Of a stretch of DNA of 64,000 bases, positions 51,620-61,032 are shown in pieces (positions within the stretch are counted from its first letter, which is position 1; every line of letters starts with the position of its first letter). Below the pieces are notes generated by a model, which saw only the letters and a program-made list of their open reading frames with translations, was not told the origin of the DNA and ran no database searches. The stretch comes from CBINFS01 sp966250015 (lineage in GTDB: Bacteria; Bacteroidota; Rhodothermia; Rhodothermales; DASSAV01): assembly GCA_966250015.1 (NCBI GenBank), contig CBINFS010000004.1, positions 155,502-219,501 on the forward strand. Reading direction: 5' to 3'. Both the position numbers and the translations under genes were made by a program.

Positions 51620-52474
51620 ATGCGCTATTTCTACACCCTCTTGTTAGCGGCTACCTTCGTTTCGGCGTGCAGTTCCACGAGAATAAATCCGAACGAGGAG
51701 GAGTGGATCACCCTGTTCAACGGCAGGGATTTGAATGACTGGATAGTAAAAATTACCGGATACGAAGCGGGCGATAATTTTGCCGATACGTACCGGGTAG
51801 AGGACGGCCTTCTGACGGTTTCGTACGACGGATACGACGTGTTCGGCAACCGGTACGGAAATATTTTTTACAAGGAGCCTTTTTCACATTACCGGATAAC
51901 GCTCGAATACCGGTTCGTCGGCGACCAGGTGGCTGAAGGTCCCGGCTGGGCTCTGCGGAACAGCGGGATCATGGTCCACTCGCAGTCTCCCCAGTCGATG
52001 CTCGTGGACCAGGACTTCCCCATCTCGATCGAGGTGCAGCTCTTGGGTGGGACAGGCACCGGCGAACGTACGACGGCAAACCTTTGCACGCCAGGCACGC
52101 ACGTCGTGATGAACGGCCAACTGGAGGAAAGGCACTGCATCAACTCGACGTCCGAAACCTTTCACGGCGACCAGTGGGTCCAGGCCGAAGTGCTCGTGCT
52201 GGGCGATTCCCTGATCCGGCATTACGTTAACGGAACCCCCGTGCTCGAGTACACGAGCCCGCAGATCGGAGGCGGCAACGTCGACCCCGTAGACCCCGCC
52301 GTCAAGCAGGACGGGAAGCTTCTCAGCGAAGGGTACATCGCGCTTCAGAGCGAGAGCCACCCCGTTCAGTTCCGGAACGTCCGGTTGCTCAATCTGAAAG
52401 GCTGCATGGATCCCGAGGCGAAGAACCACAAGACCTACTACGTCGCCCACGATGAAGCATCCTGCCAGTATTAG
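51620..52474 (+). CDS. DUF1080 (3-keto-disaccharide hydrolase-type) lipoprotein
   Basis: This 284-residue lipoprotein (lipobox FVSAC) has a DUF1080 domain, a concanavalin-like beta-sandwich also called the 3-keto-disaccharide hydrolase domain: EWITLFNGRDLNDWIVKI, SHYRITLEYRFVGDQ and GYIALQSESHPVQFRNV. The tail GCMDPEAKNHKTYYVAHD with a last cysteine is common in Bacteroidota members. The ATG at 51620 has AGAAGGA 8 bases upstream, better than the ATG at 51611. It may take part in sugar metabolism, as related proteins act on 3-keto-sugars. Confidence 0.88.
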   Translation: MRYFYTLLLAATFVSACSSTRINPNEEEWITLFNGRDLNDWIVKITGYEAGDNFADTYRVEDGLLTVSYDGYDVFGNRYGNIFYKEPFSHYRITLEYRFVGDQVAEGPGWALRNSGIMVHSQSPQSMLVDQDFPISIEVQLLGGTGTGERTTANLCTPGTHVVMNGQLEERHCINSTSETFHGDQWVQAEVLVLGDSLIRHYVNGTPVLEYTSPQIGGGNVDPVDPAVKQDGKLLSEGYIALQSESHPVQFRNVRLLNLKGCMDPEAKNHKTYYVAHDEASCQY

Positions 52475-52596
52475 GCTTCTCAGGGCATGTGAACTTACGG
52501 TAACCGGTGCCTGAAGATAAAACGCCGGAGCCCCGGGCCAAGTAACCACCTTATGAGCCCGAGAACAGACTGATTGTCAATCAGGAGGGTAATGCA

Positions 52597-53079
52597 ATGG
52601 CCGGCAACCTCATACTCCAAACGGCGGCTTTCGACGCAGGAGCCACCATTCCCCGGAAATACACGTGCGAAGGGGACAACGTCTCCCCTGCCCTGTCGTG
52701 GTCAAACGTACCGGAGGGCGCCCGGAGCCTGGCGCTGATCGTGGACGATCCGGACGCGCCCAGAGGGACGTTCGTCCATTGGGTGCTGTTTAATCTGCCT
52801 CCCGAGGTCGGAACGCTTCCGGAAGGCGTGCGGGTGCGCGAACACTTCAAGAACTCCGAGCTCCGGCCGGTCGAAGGAGCCAACGATTTCGGCAATACGG
52901 GTTACGGCGGACCGTGCCCTCCGCGTGGAGATCGCGCGCACCGGTATTTTTTCAAGCTGTACGCGCTGGATACCACGCTCGATCTCCGCGAGGGCGCCAC
53001 GAAGAAGCAGGTCACGCAGGCGATGGACGGCCACGTCCTCGACGAATCCGAATACGTGGGAACGTACCGGCGCGCGTAA
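52597..53079 (+). CDS. YbhB/YbcL family Raf-kinase-inhibitor-like protein
   Basis: This 160-residue PEBP-type protein has the family landmarks GATIPRKYTCEGDNVSPAL, LIVDDPDAPRGTFVHWVLFN and YGGPCPPRGDRAHRYFFKLY. The ligand-binding pocket motif DPDAP and the CPPRG loop are intact. The biological role of bacterial members is mostly unknown. AGGAGGG lies 8 bases before the ATG. Confidence 0.93.
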   Translation: MAGNLILQTAAFDAGATIPRKYTCEGDNVSPALSWSNVPEGARSLALIVDDPDAPRGTFVHWVLFNLPPEVGTLPEGVRVREHFKNSELRPVEGANDFGNTGYGGPCPPRGDRAHRYFFKLYALDTTLDLREGATKKQVTQAMDGHVLDESEYVGTYRRA

Positions 53080-53085
53080 AACGGA

Positions 53086-53124
53086 TCGGACCCGCGCCGG
53101 CCTTCCGGCTCTACGCGGGTCCGA
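53086..53124. terminator. Hairpin between convergent YbhB and GH3 genes
   Basis: tcggacccgcg (53086-53096) and cgcgggtccga (53114-53124) are perfect 11-bp complements with a small internal ccgg-ccgg hairpin. There is no T-run of note. It probably separates the two converging genes. Confidence 0.55.
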
Positions 53125-53153
53125 ATAATCAGGACGCGGGGCTACGCCGGGCC

Positions 53154-55532
53154 CTACCGATCGGTTGCGGTGATCAGGTCCTCCCTTACCCTGTACTTCA
53201 TCGTCCGGGCATCTTCGATCACGCCTTTCCAGTTGAGCCCGAAACCGAAGTCGTACCGGTTGCCCAGCTCGTCGAGGTACGGTTGCATGTCGTGCGGCGT
53301 ATCCTCGAACTGTTCTTCGACGGTCCGCATGTCGGCTGGCATCTGGACAGGCAGGAGACCGGAAGGCTCTGCCGCTCCAGTTAGAATGTCCAGGATGGCC
53401 TGGTCCTGGACGTCGAAGTCGATCACGATGGCGTCGACTTGCGGTTCGAATTCGGCGACCACGGTCGGGTTCGTCATGTTGAGGACGACGATGACCGGCT
53501 TCTCTTTCATTTTCTCCCGCGTGTCGAGTACGGCTTGCAGATCCGTAACGTTAGTCGGCGTGACCGTTTTACCGCGGTACGAGCGATTCGTGAAGGACTC
53601 GAGCGGGTCGCCACCGGCGATGCTCACGGGCCGGGCGTGCTCGGCCGTGTACTCGCCGTACTGGAGGCTGATGGGCACGTAACCGTTGCCACCGGCCTTG
53701 ACGTCCTCCGGGCTGTACCCATTCGTGGATACCGGGCTGTCGATGACGACGATGGCCACGTCGGCGCTGTCGGGGTTGTCGGTCACGTTGAAATACCGAC
53801 CCGCGATTTCCAGATTGATCGGATCGACGGTGGTTGCAGGGGTGACCGCCCCGAAGAAGTTGCGGCTCTCGGGAATGTAGCGCTTCGGGATGTAGACCTT
53901 AGCGTTTCTCGACAGGGGCAGCACGTTATTCCGGTTCTTGAGCAGGACGATCGACTTGAGCTGTGCCTCGTACCCTGCCTTCATGTGCTGCGGGTTGCCA
54001 ACGGTGGCGACGGTCTTTTCGACGTCGAGGTAAGGATTTTCGAACAGGCCGGTGCGGAAGATGTTGCGAAGCAGCCGCACGGCGGATTCCTCGAACCGCG
54101 CGCGCATGAAGGCCTCGCCGTGTTCCTCGACGCCCATCCGGTAGGCTTCGATGACGGGGCCGGCGTCGTTATTCCCGCCGAACTGATCGACGCCCGCCAT
54201 GAGCGCCTTGTAATGCCGTTCTGCTTCCGTCAGGTTCTCGACGCCCCAGGGCGTCCGCCCGAAGACGTCGATGCCTGCGTGGTCACGGGTCACGCCCCAG
54301 TCGGTACAGACCACACCGTCGTACCCGTACTTCCCGCGGAGCAGGTCCTTGATGAAATACGTGCTGTAAGCGTTCCCCACGTTTTCTCCGTAGACGGTAT
54401 CCTGCGCGAAGGAGATCGTGTAGTAGGGCATCACGGCAGACGCCATACCCGTCTCGCCGTCCAGCTTAAAAGCGCCCTCGATGAAGGGCATCATCTGCTG
54501 ATCGAGGTTATTCCCCGGGTAAACGGCGTACTTCCCGAAGCTGTAGTGCGCGTCTCTTCCGCCCTCGCCGGAGCCTCCACCCGGCCAGTGCTTGACCATC
54601 GCGTTGACACTTTCGTACCCCCAGCCGTCGGCAATATCAGCCGCGCCGTAGGAGGTCTGGAACCCGTCCACGTACGCTTTCGCCATGTCCGTGGTGAGCT
54701 GCGGGTCCTCGCCGAACGTTCCGCTGACGCGGCTCCATCGGGGATCGGTGGCGATGTCGATCTGGGGAGACAGGGCGGTCGCGATACCGAGGGCGCGGTA
54801 CTCGCGGGAGGCAATTTCGCCGAAATCCCGCACGAGCTCGGGGTCGAAAGTAGCAGCGAGGCCGATCATGGCGGGCCACATGGAGATGTCGCCGCCGGAG
54901 CCGGCATTGTACTCCGCATCAGCCCTCGTCTGGTGTCGCGGATCGGAGCTGTTGTTGGCCGGAATGCCAAAGCCAATGCCCTCCACCAGCGCCTGGACGT
55001 TGTTATTCCAGCGGGCCGCCACTTCGGGACTCTCGACGCTGGTTATCAGAACGTGCCTTACGTTGTCATTCGTCAGGAAGTCTATTTGCCCGTCGGAGAG
55101 ATCCCACGCGTTCGCCCCGCTTTCGGCGAACGGCTTACCGCCATAGGTATCCGTAAAAAACCCCCGGGTTGACGGAATGGCCTGATGCATGCTGTAGAGC
55201 ATCAGGCCGGCGATCTCTTCGATGGACAGTTTCGAGGCCAGGTCCCTCGCCCGTTCGTCGGCCGAGAGGCGCCAGTCCTCGTAGGCATCGAGCGTATCGT
55301 TTTTGTTCAGGTCCTTGAAGGCGAAACCGTTGTCCTCGAGCAGCTTGACGCCGGAGGTCGTCGAGTAGCCAAGCGTTTGACCGCCACGGTTGGTCACGAT
55401 CCGAATCGTGCCGATTTCCGTTTCACTCCACCTCGGGCCAGCAGGCCCACAGCCGCTTCCGATCCCAATCAGCAGGACAAACGACAATGCGAGGATCGAT
55501 TCACGCAACAGTGCAGAAGGGTATCGATTCAT
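53154..55532 (-). CDS. Glycoside hydrolase family 3 lipoprotein
   Basis: This 792-residue GH3-type enzyme has an N-terminal lipoprotein signal (lipobox IGSGC near residue 28) and the two GH3 domains. The nucleophile is in GVVCTDWGVTRDHAG (Asp411). The N-terminal barrel shows FGIPANNSSDPRH and VNAMVKHWPGGG, and the C-terminal alpha/beta domain continues with LKNRNNVLPLSRNAKV and MTNPTVVAEFEP. It likely removes beta-linked glucose or xylose from oligosaccharides in the envelope. I start at 55532, where the signal peptide begins; the frame extends upstream without one. The next gene upstream, on the same strand, is a hybrid kinase. Confidence 0.9.
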   Translation of the reverse strand: MNRYPSALLRESILALSFVLLIGIGSGCGPAGPRWSETEIGTIRIVTNRGGQTLGYSTTSGVKLLEDNGFAFKDLNKNDTLDAYEDWRLSADERARDLASKLSIEEIAGLMLYSMHQAIPSTRGFFTDTYGGKPFAESGANAWDLSDGQIDFLTNDNVRHVLITSVESPEVAARWNNNVQALVEGIGFGIPANNSSDPRHQTRADAEYNAGSGGDISMWPAMIGLAATFDPELVRDFGEIASREYRALGIATALSPQIDIATDPRWSRVSGTFGEDPQLTTDMAKAYVDGFQTSYGAADIADGWGYESVNAMVKHWPGGGSGEGGRDAHYSFGKYAVYPGNNLDQQMMPFIEGAFKLDGETGMASAVMPYYTISFAQDTVYGENVGNAYSTYFIKDLLRGKYGYDGVVCTDWGVTRDHAGIDVFGRTPWGVENLTEAERHYKALMAGVDQFGGNNDAGPVIEAYRMGVEEHGEAFMRARFEESAVRLLRNIFRTGLFENPYLDVEKTVATVGNPQHMKAGYEAQLKSIVLLKNRNNVLPLSRNAKVYIPKRYIPESRNFFGAVTPATTVDPINLEIAGRYFNVTDNPDSADVAIVVIDSPVSTNGYSPEDVKAGGNGYVPISLQYGEYTAEHARPVSIAGGDPLESFTNRSYRGKTVTPTNVTDLQAVLDTREKMKEKPVIVVLNMTNPTVVAEFEPQVDAIVIDFDVQDQAILDILTGAAEPSGLLPVQMPADMRTVEEQFEDTPHDMQPYLDELGNRYDFGFGLNWKGVIEDARTMKYRVREDLITATDR

Positions 55533-55678
55533 TAAGATATCCGGATGGGTGGATTGAGACATTCGTGAGCGCAGGTTCGACCAAAGAACCTGAATGAAAG
55601 CGTTCTCGAACCTCTGGGGATTTGACAGCCCCCTTTCCGGTAAACTAATCCACACCGGATACAAAATGAACGGATTGG

Positions 55679-58600
55679 TCAGACGAGATCTTGATTTACC
55701 CTGTGGCTGGGCGTCTGGACGACGCGCTCCATTACCCTGACCAGCTCTTCCAGTTTAAAGGGTTTAGCCAGGTAGTCGTTCATCCCGGCAGCTAGACAAG
55801 CCTCCATGTCTCCCTGCATCGCGTTGGCCGTCATGGCAACGATGGGCACGTCGTGATTGCGGACGGGTGAATCCGGGTCGCGGATGATCCTGGTGGCCGC
55901 GAACCCGTCCATGACCGGCATCTGCACGTCCATGAAGACCAGATCGTAGTCCCGCAGCTTCAACATTTCGATGGCGTCGTGGCCGTTCGACGCAACGTCG
56001 ACCTCAACCCCCTGCTTCGCCAGCATGTGGCTGGCCAGCTTCTGGTTGATGGCGTTGTCCTCCACGAGCAGCACACGATGGGACCGGTTCAAGGTTGGAA
56101 GCGCACAGGCATTGGTCGACGGTCCCGAGTCGCCTTCAGGGATGGCGGATGCGGGTTCGCTCGCCGGCTGGAAGTCAATGGTGAACCAGAACGTGGAGCC
56201 CACGCCTTCCTCGCTCTCCACGCCGATCTCCCCGCCCATCAGCTTTACGATGTTCTGTGAGATCGCCAGGCCAAGGCCCGTTCCGCCAAAACGACGCGTG
56301 ATGGAGGTATCAACCTGGGAAAACGACTTGAACAGGCGATCCATCCGGTCTTTCGGGATCCCGATGCCCGTATCCTGTACTTCGAAGCGGAGCCGCACCT
56401 TTTCCGTGTCCGTGGGTTCTCGTTGCACCCGTAGTACGATCGCTCCGCGGTCGGTAAACTTGACAGCGTTGGTCATCAGGTTGATCAGCACCTGGCGCAG
56501 CCGGCCCGCATCGCCGCACAGGTATCGGGGCACGTCGGCGTCAACGTTGCAGACCAGCTTCAGGCCTTTCTGGCTCGCTTTGATTGCGAGCAGGTTTTTG
56601 ATCCCCTTGATGGACTCGAAGAGGTCGAAATCGTGGTGATCGATGACGAGCTTTCCGGCTTCTATTTTCGAGAAGTCCAGTATGTCGTTGATGATGCTGA
56701 GGAGGCTTTCGGCGCTGATCAGCATGGAATCGAGGAGCTCGCGTTGCTCGGCGTTCAGCTCGGTATCTTTCAGCAGGCTGGCCATACCGATGATGCCGTT
56801 CATCGGCGTTCGGATCTCGTGGCTCATGTGGGCGAGGAACTCGCCTCTGGCGCGGGTGGCCTTTTCCGCCGCGATTTTTGCGGCGTTCAGGTCGGCGGTG
56901 CGCTCGGCAACTCGCTGCTCGAGAAGGCGGCTCCGTTTGCTGATCGAGCGGGTGCGTAACCGAACGACGAGCCCTATGAACAGCATGACGCCGAAGCCGG
57001 CGAGGAAATAGAAGATGGTGGTTTCGTACCAGTACGGCTTGATAACAATGGTGAGGGTGGCGCCGTCCTCGTTCCAGAGACCCTTATGGTTCGCCGCCTT
57101 CACCTCGAAGCGATACGTACCGGGCTTGAGGTTGGCGAATGAGGCGCTTCGCGCGGTACCGGGCTCGACGAGCGTCCAGTTGTCGTTGTACCCGATGAGG
57201 CGATACCGGAAGAGGTTGGCCTCCGGGGTCGTGTATTCGGTGGCGGCAAATCCGATGCTGAAACTGCGTTGGTGGGGCTCCAGGACGACCCGTCCGGTTC
57301 CGCTGACGTGCCGTACGGAAGGGACGTCAATCGAACCAGCCTCGGAGCTGGTTTCGTGCAGACTCAGCTCGGTCAGGGTGACGGGCGGGGCTTCGTATTC
57401 AACGAAGCGGTTCGGGTGGATGACGTTGAAGCCTTCGAAGCCTCCAAAGAACAGGCTCCCGTCGTTCGCGCGGTAGGCGCTCGCGCGGTTAAACTCGAAA
57501 CCCTGGAGGCCGTCGGCCGGCGCCAGAACCCGGACGACCTCCTCCATGGTCGGGTTGAATTGAACGATCCCACGGTCGGTCGCGAGCCAGAGGTAGCCCT
57601 GGTCGTCGAAGGCCAGGCTCCGAATGGAGGTGCTTGGGAACCCGGCGTCTTCGAGGTAAACAGTCATCGAGTCGGTCACGGGGTCGTACCGATGAAGGCC
57701 GTCTTCGGTGCCCATCCAGAGGACGCCAAATGGGTCCACAACCGTCGCGTAGACGGTTTCGTGCTGGAGGCCGGGCGAGGTGGACGGGGTGATCAGGCGA
57801 TACGTCTTGGTCCCTCGATCGAAGATCACGAGGCCGTGCCAAGCAGACACGATGAGCCAGTTGTCGCGAGCCGTCAGGTTCAGGTCGTAAATCCAGGGAA
57901 AATCAGGCCCGGCAGGGTAGGTAGTTAATGAACCGTCAGCGGGATGGTACCGGGCAAGGCCGGTCATCTGCACGAACCACAGCGCGCCGTCCTCATCCTG
58001 ATACAGGTCGTTGATCCGGAGGTCGCGGAGCCGGGAGACCTCTTTTATTTGAAATGTCCTCGGATCGAGCGTGTGGACGCCAGTCGGGTAGGTGGTGATC
58101 CAGATTAAGCCGTCCTGGGCTTTGAAAACATCGAGAACGGCATTACTGCGGAGGGCGCTGTTATCGACGCCGAAACGCCGGGATTCACCGGTGCGAGGGT
58201 CGAATCGATTGACGCCGCCGCCGTCGGTGCCGACCCAAACGTAGCCAAAGTCATCCTCTGCGAACTGGGAAACAATTTTGAAGCTCAGATTGGGCGGTAG
58301 CCCGGAGCGGAAAAGCTGGACGGCTTCGCTGTTACGGCGGCTCACGTGAAGGCCGCCACGGTCGAGGCCGACCCACAGGAGGCCGGTATCGTCGGTCAGG
58401 AAGGACTCGACGAGACGGGGGTTCATGGGATCGACCTGATGCCGGCGGGTCACGCGGCGGGCTTTATAATCGATCTGAAATATCCATCCCTGGTCAGAAC
58501 CCACCCAGATGTTTCCTTCCGGAGTCATCCCCACCCCGCGCGTATACGTACTGAACGGTCTGCCGTCCGGGCCATTCGTGAAGAGGCGGAAGTCGCCGGC

Positions 58601-59383
58601 CGTCACGTCGGCTTCGGTCGCGTAACGGACTTCAGACCCGAGCAGCCAGACCGTCTCGTCAGGTGTGACCAGAATGCGGTTCATGAGCAAGGGGATGGTG
58701 TTCGGGTCGTCCCGGTTGTACCGAAAAGTGAGCAGCTCACCCGTTTGCGCGTCGAACCGAAAAATGCCGGTATTGGGGCTCATGAGCCACAATCTTCCTC
58801 GGCGATCGAAGGTGATACCGGTGATCGACCGGTTTGCGAGCGTACTGAGGGGCTCGGTCGGCTGGTGCCAGGAGTCGTCGACGGGACGATACAGGAGCAC
58901 GCCCGTCGTCGTACCGGCCAGCAGATGATCCGGGCCGTAAGGCGTCAGGCTCAGGATGTTGTTGGACCGTGTGACGAGCGGATCCTCGCGGTTGGCCTCC
59001 GTGACAACCGGTGAAATCCTCTTAAACGCGTCCGATTCAGGCTGATAAACGTATAGTGCGCCGGCTGCGACGACCCACAGGCGGCCCGATTCGTCTTCGG
59101 TGATGGCGCGAACGTCGTCGATTTCTATGCGCCCGGCTTCATTACGGCCGTAGAGCTTGAACGAGTTGCCGTCGTAGCGCTGGAGGGATCGTGGGGTGCC
59201 GATCCAGATGAAGCCGGTTCGATCCTGGTACAACTTTGTGACGCTGTTCGAATAGAGGCCGTCCGCATCCGTGAAGCTTCTAAATTGCAGCGGCTGGGCC
59301 CTCAGGAGACTGAGATGGCCGACAAGCGTCGTGACAAAAAGGGTTATGCCGAGAAGAAAGGTCCGGTTGAACGGATTCATCAT
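55679..59383 (-). CDS. Propeller-type hybrid histidine kinase (Y_Y_Y, HisKA, HATPase, receiver)
   Basis: This 1234-residue membrane sensor has a signal peptide, then a periplasmic two-component-regulator propeller of many repeats at about residues 40-700 (DRTGFIWIGTPRSLQRYDG, then TDDTGLLWVGLDRGGLHVSR), a Y_Y_Y domain at about 715-790, a membrane helix at about 793-812, the HisKA box with His855 (HMSHEIRTPMNGIIGM), a HATPase with ITRRFGGTGLGLAIS, and a receiver with Asp1152 (FMDVQMPVMDG). There is no HPt or AraC domain, so its output partner lies elsewhere. Such sensors usually detect oligosaccharides, and it precedes a GH3 gene. Confidence 0.92.
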   Translation of the reverse strand: MMNPFNRTFLLGITLFVTTLVGHLSLLRAQPLQFRSFTDADGLYSNSVTKLYQDRTGFIWIGTPRSLQRYDGNSFKLYGRNEAGRIEIDDVRAITEDESGRLWVVAAGALYVYQPESDAFKRISPVVTEANREDPLVTRSNNILSLTPYGPDHLLAGTTTGVLLYRPVDDSWHQPTEPLSTLANRSITGITFDRRGRLWLMSPNTGIFRFDAQTGELLTFRYNRDDPNTIPLLMNRILVTPDETVWLLGSEVRYATEADVTAGDFRLFTNGPDGRPFSTYTRGVGMTPEGNIWVGSDQGWIFQIDYKARRVTRRHQVDPMNPRLVESFLTDDTGLLWVGLDRGGLHVSRRNSEAVQLFRSGLPPNLSFKIVSQFAEDDFGYVWVGTDGGGVNRFDPRTGESRRFGVDNSALRSNAVLDVFKAQDGLIWITTYPTGVHTLDPRTFQIKEVSRLRDLRINDLYQDEDGALWFVQMTGLARYHPADGSLTTYPAGPDFPWIYDLNLTARDNWLIVSAWHGLVIFDRGTKTYRLITPSTSPGLQHETVYATVVDPFGVLWMGTEDGLHRYDPVTDSMTVYLEDAGFPSTSIRSLAFDDQGYLWLATDRGIVQFNPTMEEVVRVLAPADGLQGFEFNRASAYRANDGSLFFGGFEGFNVIHPNRFVEYEAPPVTLTELSLHETSSEAGSIDVPSVRHVSGTGRVVLEPHQRSFSIGFAATEYTTPEANLFRYRLIGYNDNWTLVEPGTARSASFANLKPGTYRFEVKAANHKGLWNEDGATLTIVIKPYWYETTIFYFLAGFGVMLFIGLVVRLRTRSISKRSRLLEQRVAERTADLNAAKIAAEKATRARGEFLAHMSHEIRTPMNGIIGMASLLKDTELNAEQRELLDSMLISAESLLSIINDILDFSKIEAGKLVIDHHDFDLFESIKGIKNLLAIKASQKGLKLVCNVDADVPRYLCGDAGRLRQVLINLMTNAVKFTDRGAIVLRVQREPTDTEKVRLRFEVQDTGIGIPKDRMDRLFKSFSQVDTSITRRFGGTGLGLAISQNIVKLMGGEIGVESEEGVGSTFWFTIDFQPASEPASAIPEGDSGPSTNACALPTLNRSHRVLLVEDNAINQKLASHMLAKQGVEVDVASNGHDAIEMLKLRDYDLVFMDVQMPVMDGFAATRIIRDPDSPVRNHDVPIVAMTANAMQGDMEACLAAGMNDYLAKPFKLEELVRVMERVVQTPSHRVNQDLV

Positions 59384-59512
59384 CCAGTTGCGGGGGTTGC
59401 TTGAAGGCGTACCCTCTTGTATCGGCCGTTCCCGACAAAATAAAAGCGATCTTCACATTATTCTTACATTCCGGAAATGAGCCGGAACGGGCGCACCTTG
59501 GGGCTGCGCGAT

Positions 59513-60859
59513 TCAGTCGATTTTGACGAGCTTTCGGGTGATGCGGGCGCCGTCGCCCTGGAGGATGGCCACGTAGACGCCGGAGGGGAGGCCGCCGCCG
59601 TTCCAGCCGATCTTGTTCACGCCCGCTGGGAGGGAGCCGGAAGCGACGCGCGCGACGCGCCGGCCGGCAACGTCGTAAAGGGTGAGCGTGACGTAAGCGC
59701 TCCGGGTGAGGGTGACCTCGAACACCGCTTCGGTGCTGAAGGGGTTCGGATAGCAGGTCATGTCGATCGGCGAGGCCACGGGCAGGTCCTCGGTGGCCGT
59801 GGCGACGACCTCCATCGCCGCCGGGTCGTAGACGCCCATGCCCAGCTCGGAGGCGAGCTTGAGGTAGTTGAGGGCTTCGGGGAAGGTGGCGCTGCCGCGG
59901 TCCTGGGTCGGGTCGAAGCCGAGGGCGAGGGTGGCGACGGCGTCGGCGGCCACCGGGTCCTTGCTGGCGACGAGGGTGTCGTAGGTGGCGGGTGTGAGGC
60001 CGGCGTGCCACGGCCCTTCGCCGCCGAGGACGGTCTTGATGGCGTCGTTGACGACAAGGTGGATCGGGGTGGCGTTATTCAGATCGAGGATGATCCGAAC
60101 CAGGTTGTTCTCCTTGATGCCGTCGAGGGAAGTGTTGTTGTGGATGACGTCCCGGTTGACGTTCTGCAGGCTGTAGTGGGCCATTGGAATGGTGCCGACC
60201 ATGTTTTTCAGGCCGTGCGTGACACCGGCGTCGCCGTGTTGCTTGGACTTGGCCAGCGAAACGAGGCAGTCGAGCTCACCGAGGAGGGCGTTTTGCTCGA
60301 AGGTCTCGTAGATGATGGCGTTTTCGCCGACGGAACGGGTGACGAAGCTATCGTAGGGTGCGGGCTCGTTGAGGTTGACGAACGTGGTGTCGAGGTGGCT
60401 GACGGCGTCGGCGTAGCCCCAGTCGTAGTAGGAGGTGTCGGTGACGGCTTCGAGGACGTAGATCTCACCGGCGCCGGCGTCGGTCAGGAGCTCACACGTG
60501 GCGCGCAGGATCTCCGGGTGGGTCCAGTACGAATCTTCGGGACGCACGCCGGTGCGGCTCAGGAAGCTGTTCGCATTCCAGTTCCCACCGGTCAGGTTGA
60601 TCTTGATGCCAATGCGGTCTCCGGGACGGACGATGTCGCCCAGGCCGCCAAGTCTGTCGAACATCTCTTCGAGGGTCGATCGGATGAGGGCGCGGTCGTA
60701 AGTGTTGAGGCCTGCCTTCACGACACGGGCGGCATTGGCGGGGCGGCCCAGGGCGACGCCGGGCATTCCAAGGATCAGACCGGCGGATGCGGCGCCGAGT
60801 GTGGAGAGGAAGCCCCGGCGGGACATCCCGTGCCGGGAGCAGCGATGCGCGTTTGTCAT
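59513..60859 (-). CDS. DUF362 protein with Tat signal and C-terminal sorting domain
   Basis: This 448-residue exported protein has a twin-arginine signal (SRRGFLSTLGAASAG, residues 13-27). A DUF362-like domain follows (PGDRIGIKINLTGGNWN, HLDTTFVNLNEPAPYDSFV, GVTHGLKNMVGTIPMAHYS). The C-terminal domain has the shape of FlgD-Ig/type IX sorting domains: CYPNPFSTEAVFEVTL, LYDVAGRRVARV and LPSGVYVAILQGDGARITRK. The DUF362 domain often occurs with iron-sulfur proteins, but no cluster motif is visible. The start could be the ATG at 60826, just before the twin-arginine motif. Confidence 0.85.
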   Translation of the reverse strand: MTNAHRCSRHGMSRRGFLSTLGAASAGLILGMPGVALGRPANAARVVKAGLNTYDRALIRSTLEEMFDRLGGLGDIVRPGDRIGIKINLTGGNWNANSFLSRTGVRPEDSYWTHPEILRATCELLTDAGAGEIYVLEAVTDTSYYDWGYADAVSHLDTTFVNLNEPAPYDSFVTRSVGENAIIYETFEQNALLGELDCLVSLAKSKQHGDAGVTHGLKNMVGTIPMAHYSLQNVNRDVIHNNTSLDGIKENNLVRIILDLNNATPIHLVVNDAIKTVLGGEGPWHAGLTPATYDTLVASKDPVAADAVATLALGFDPTQDRGSATFPEALNYLKLASELGMGVYDPAAMEVVATATEDLPVASPIDMTCYPNPFSTEAVFEVTLTRSAYVTLTLYDVAGRRVARVASGSLPAGVNKIGWNGGGLPSGVYVAILQGDGARITRKLVKID

Positions 60860-61032
60860 AATGTGATCTTATCTCTACTGATACACGAAGGTCCCGGCCG
60901 TCACAACTTCAGGCAACCGCCACGTCAAGCCGCGTACGCCCAATTAACAAAGGCTTGCTATTGAATACAACCACCCAGCCTCCGATGCCGGGAGATTTTT
61001 ACATCAACGCGTCGAAATGGCTGGAGTGGGTG

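Noticed and set aside
53439..55172. Plus-strand frame of 577 codons opposite the GH3 gene
   Set aside because: It is antisense to a clear GH3 protein and contains no family motifs.
59477..60964. Plus-strand frame of 495 codons opposite the DUF362 gene
   Set aside because: It has a low-complexity G/V/E/D-rich product typical of an antisense frame; the minus-strand protein has Tat and sorting signals.
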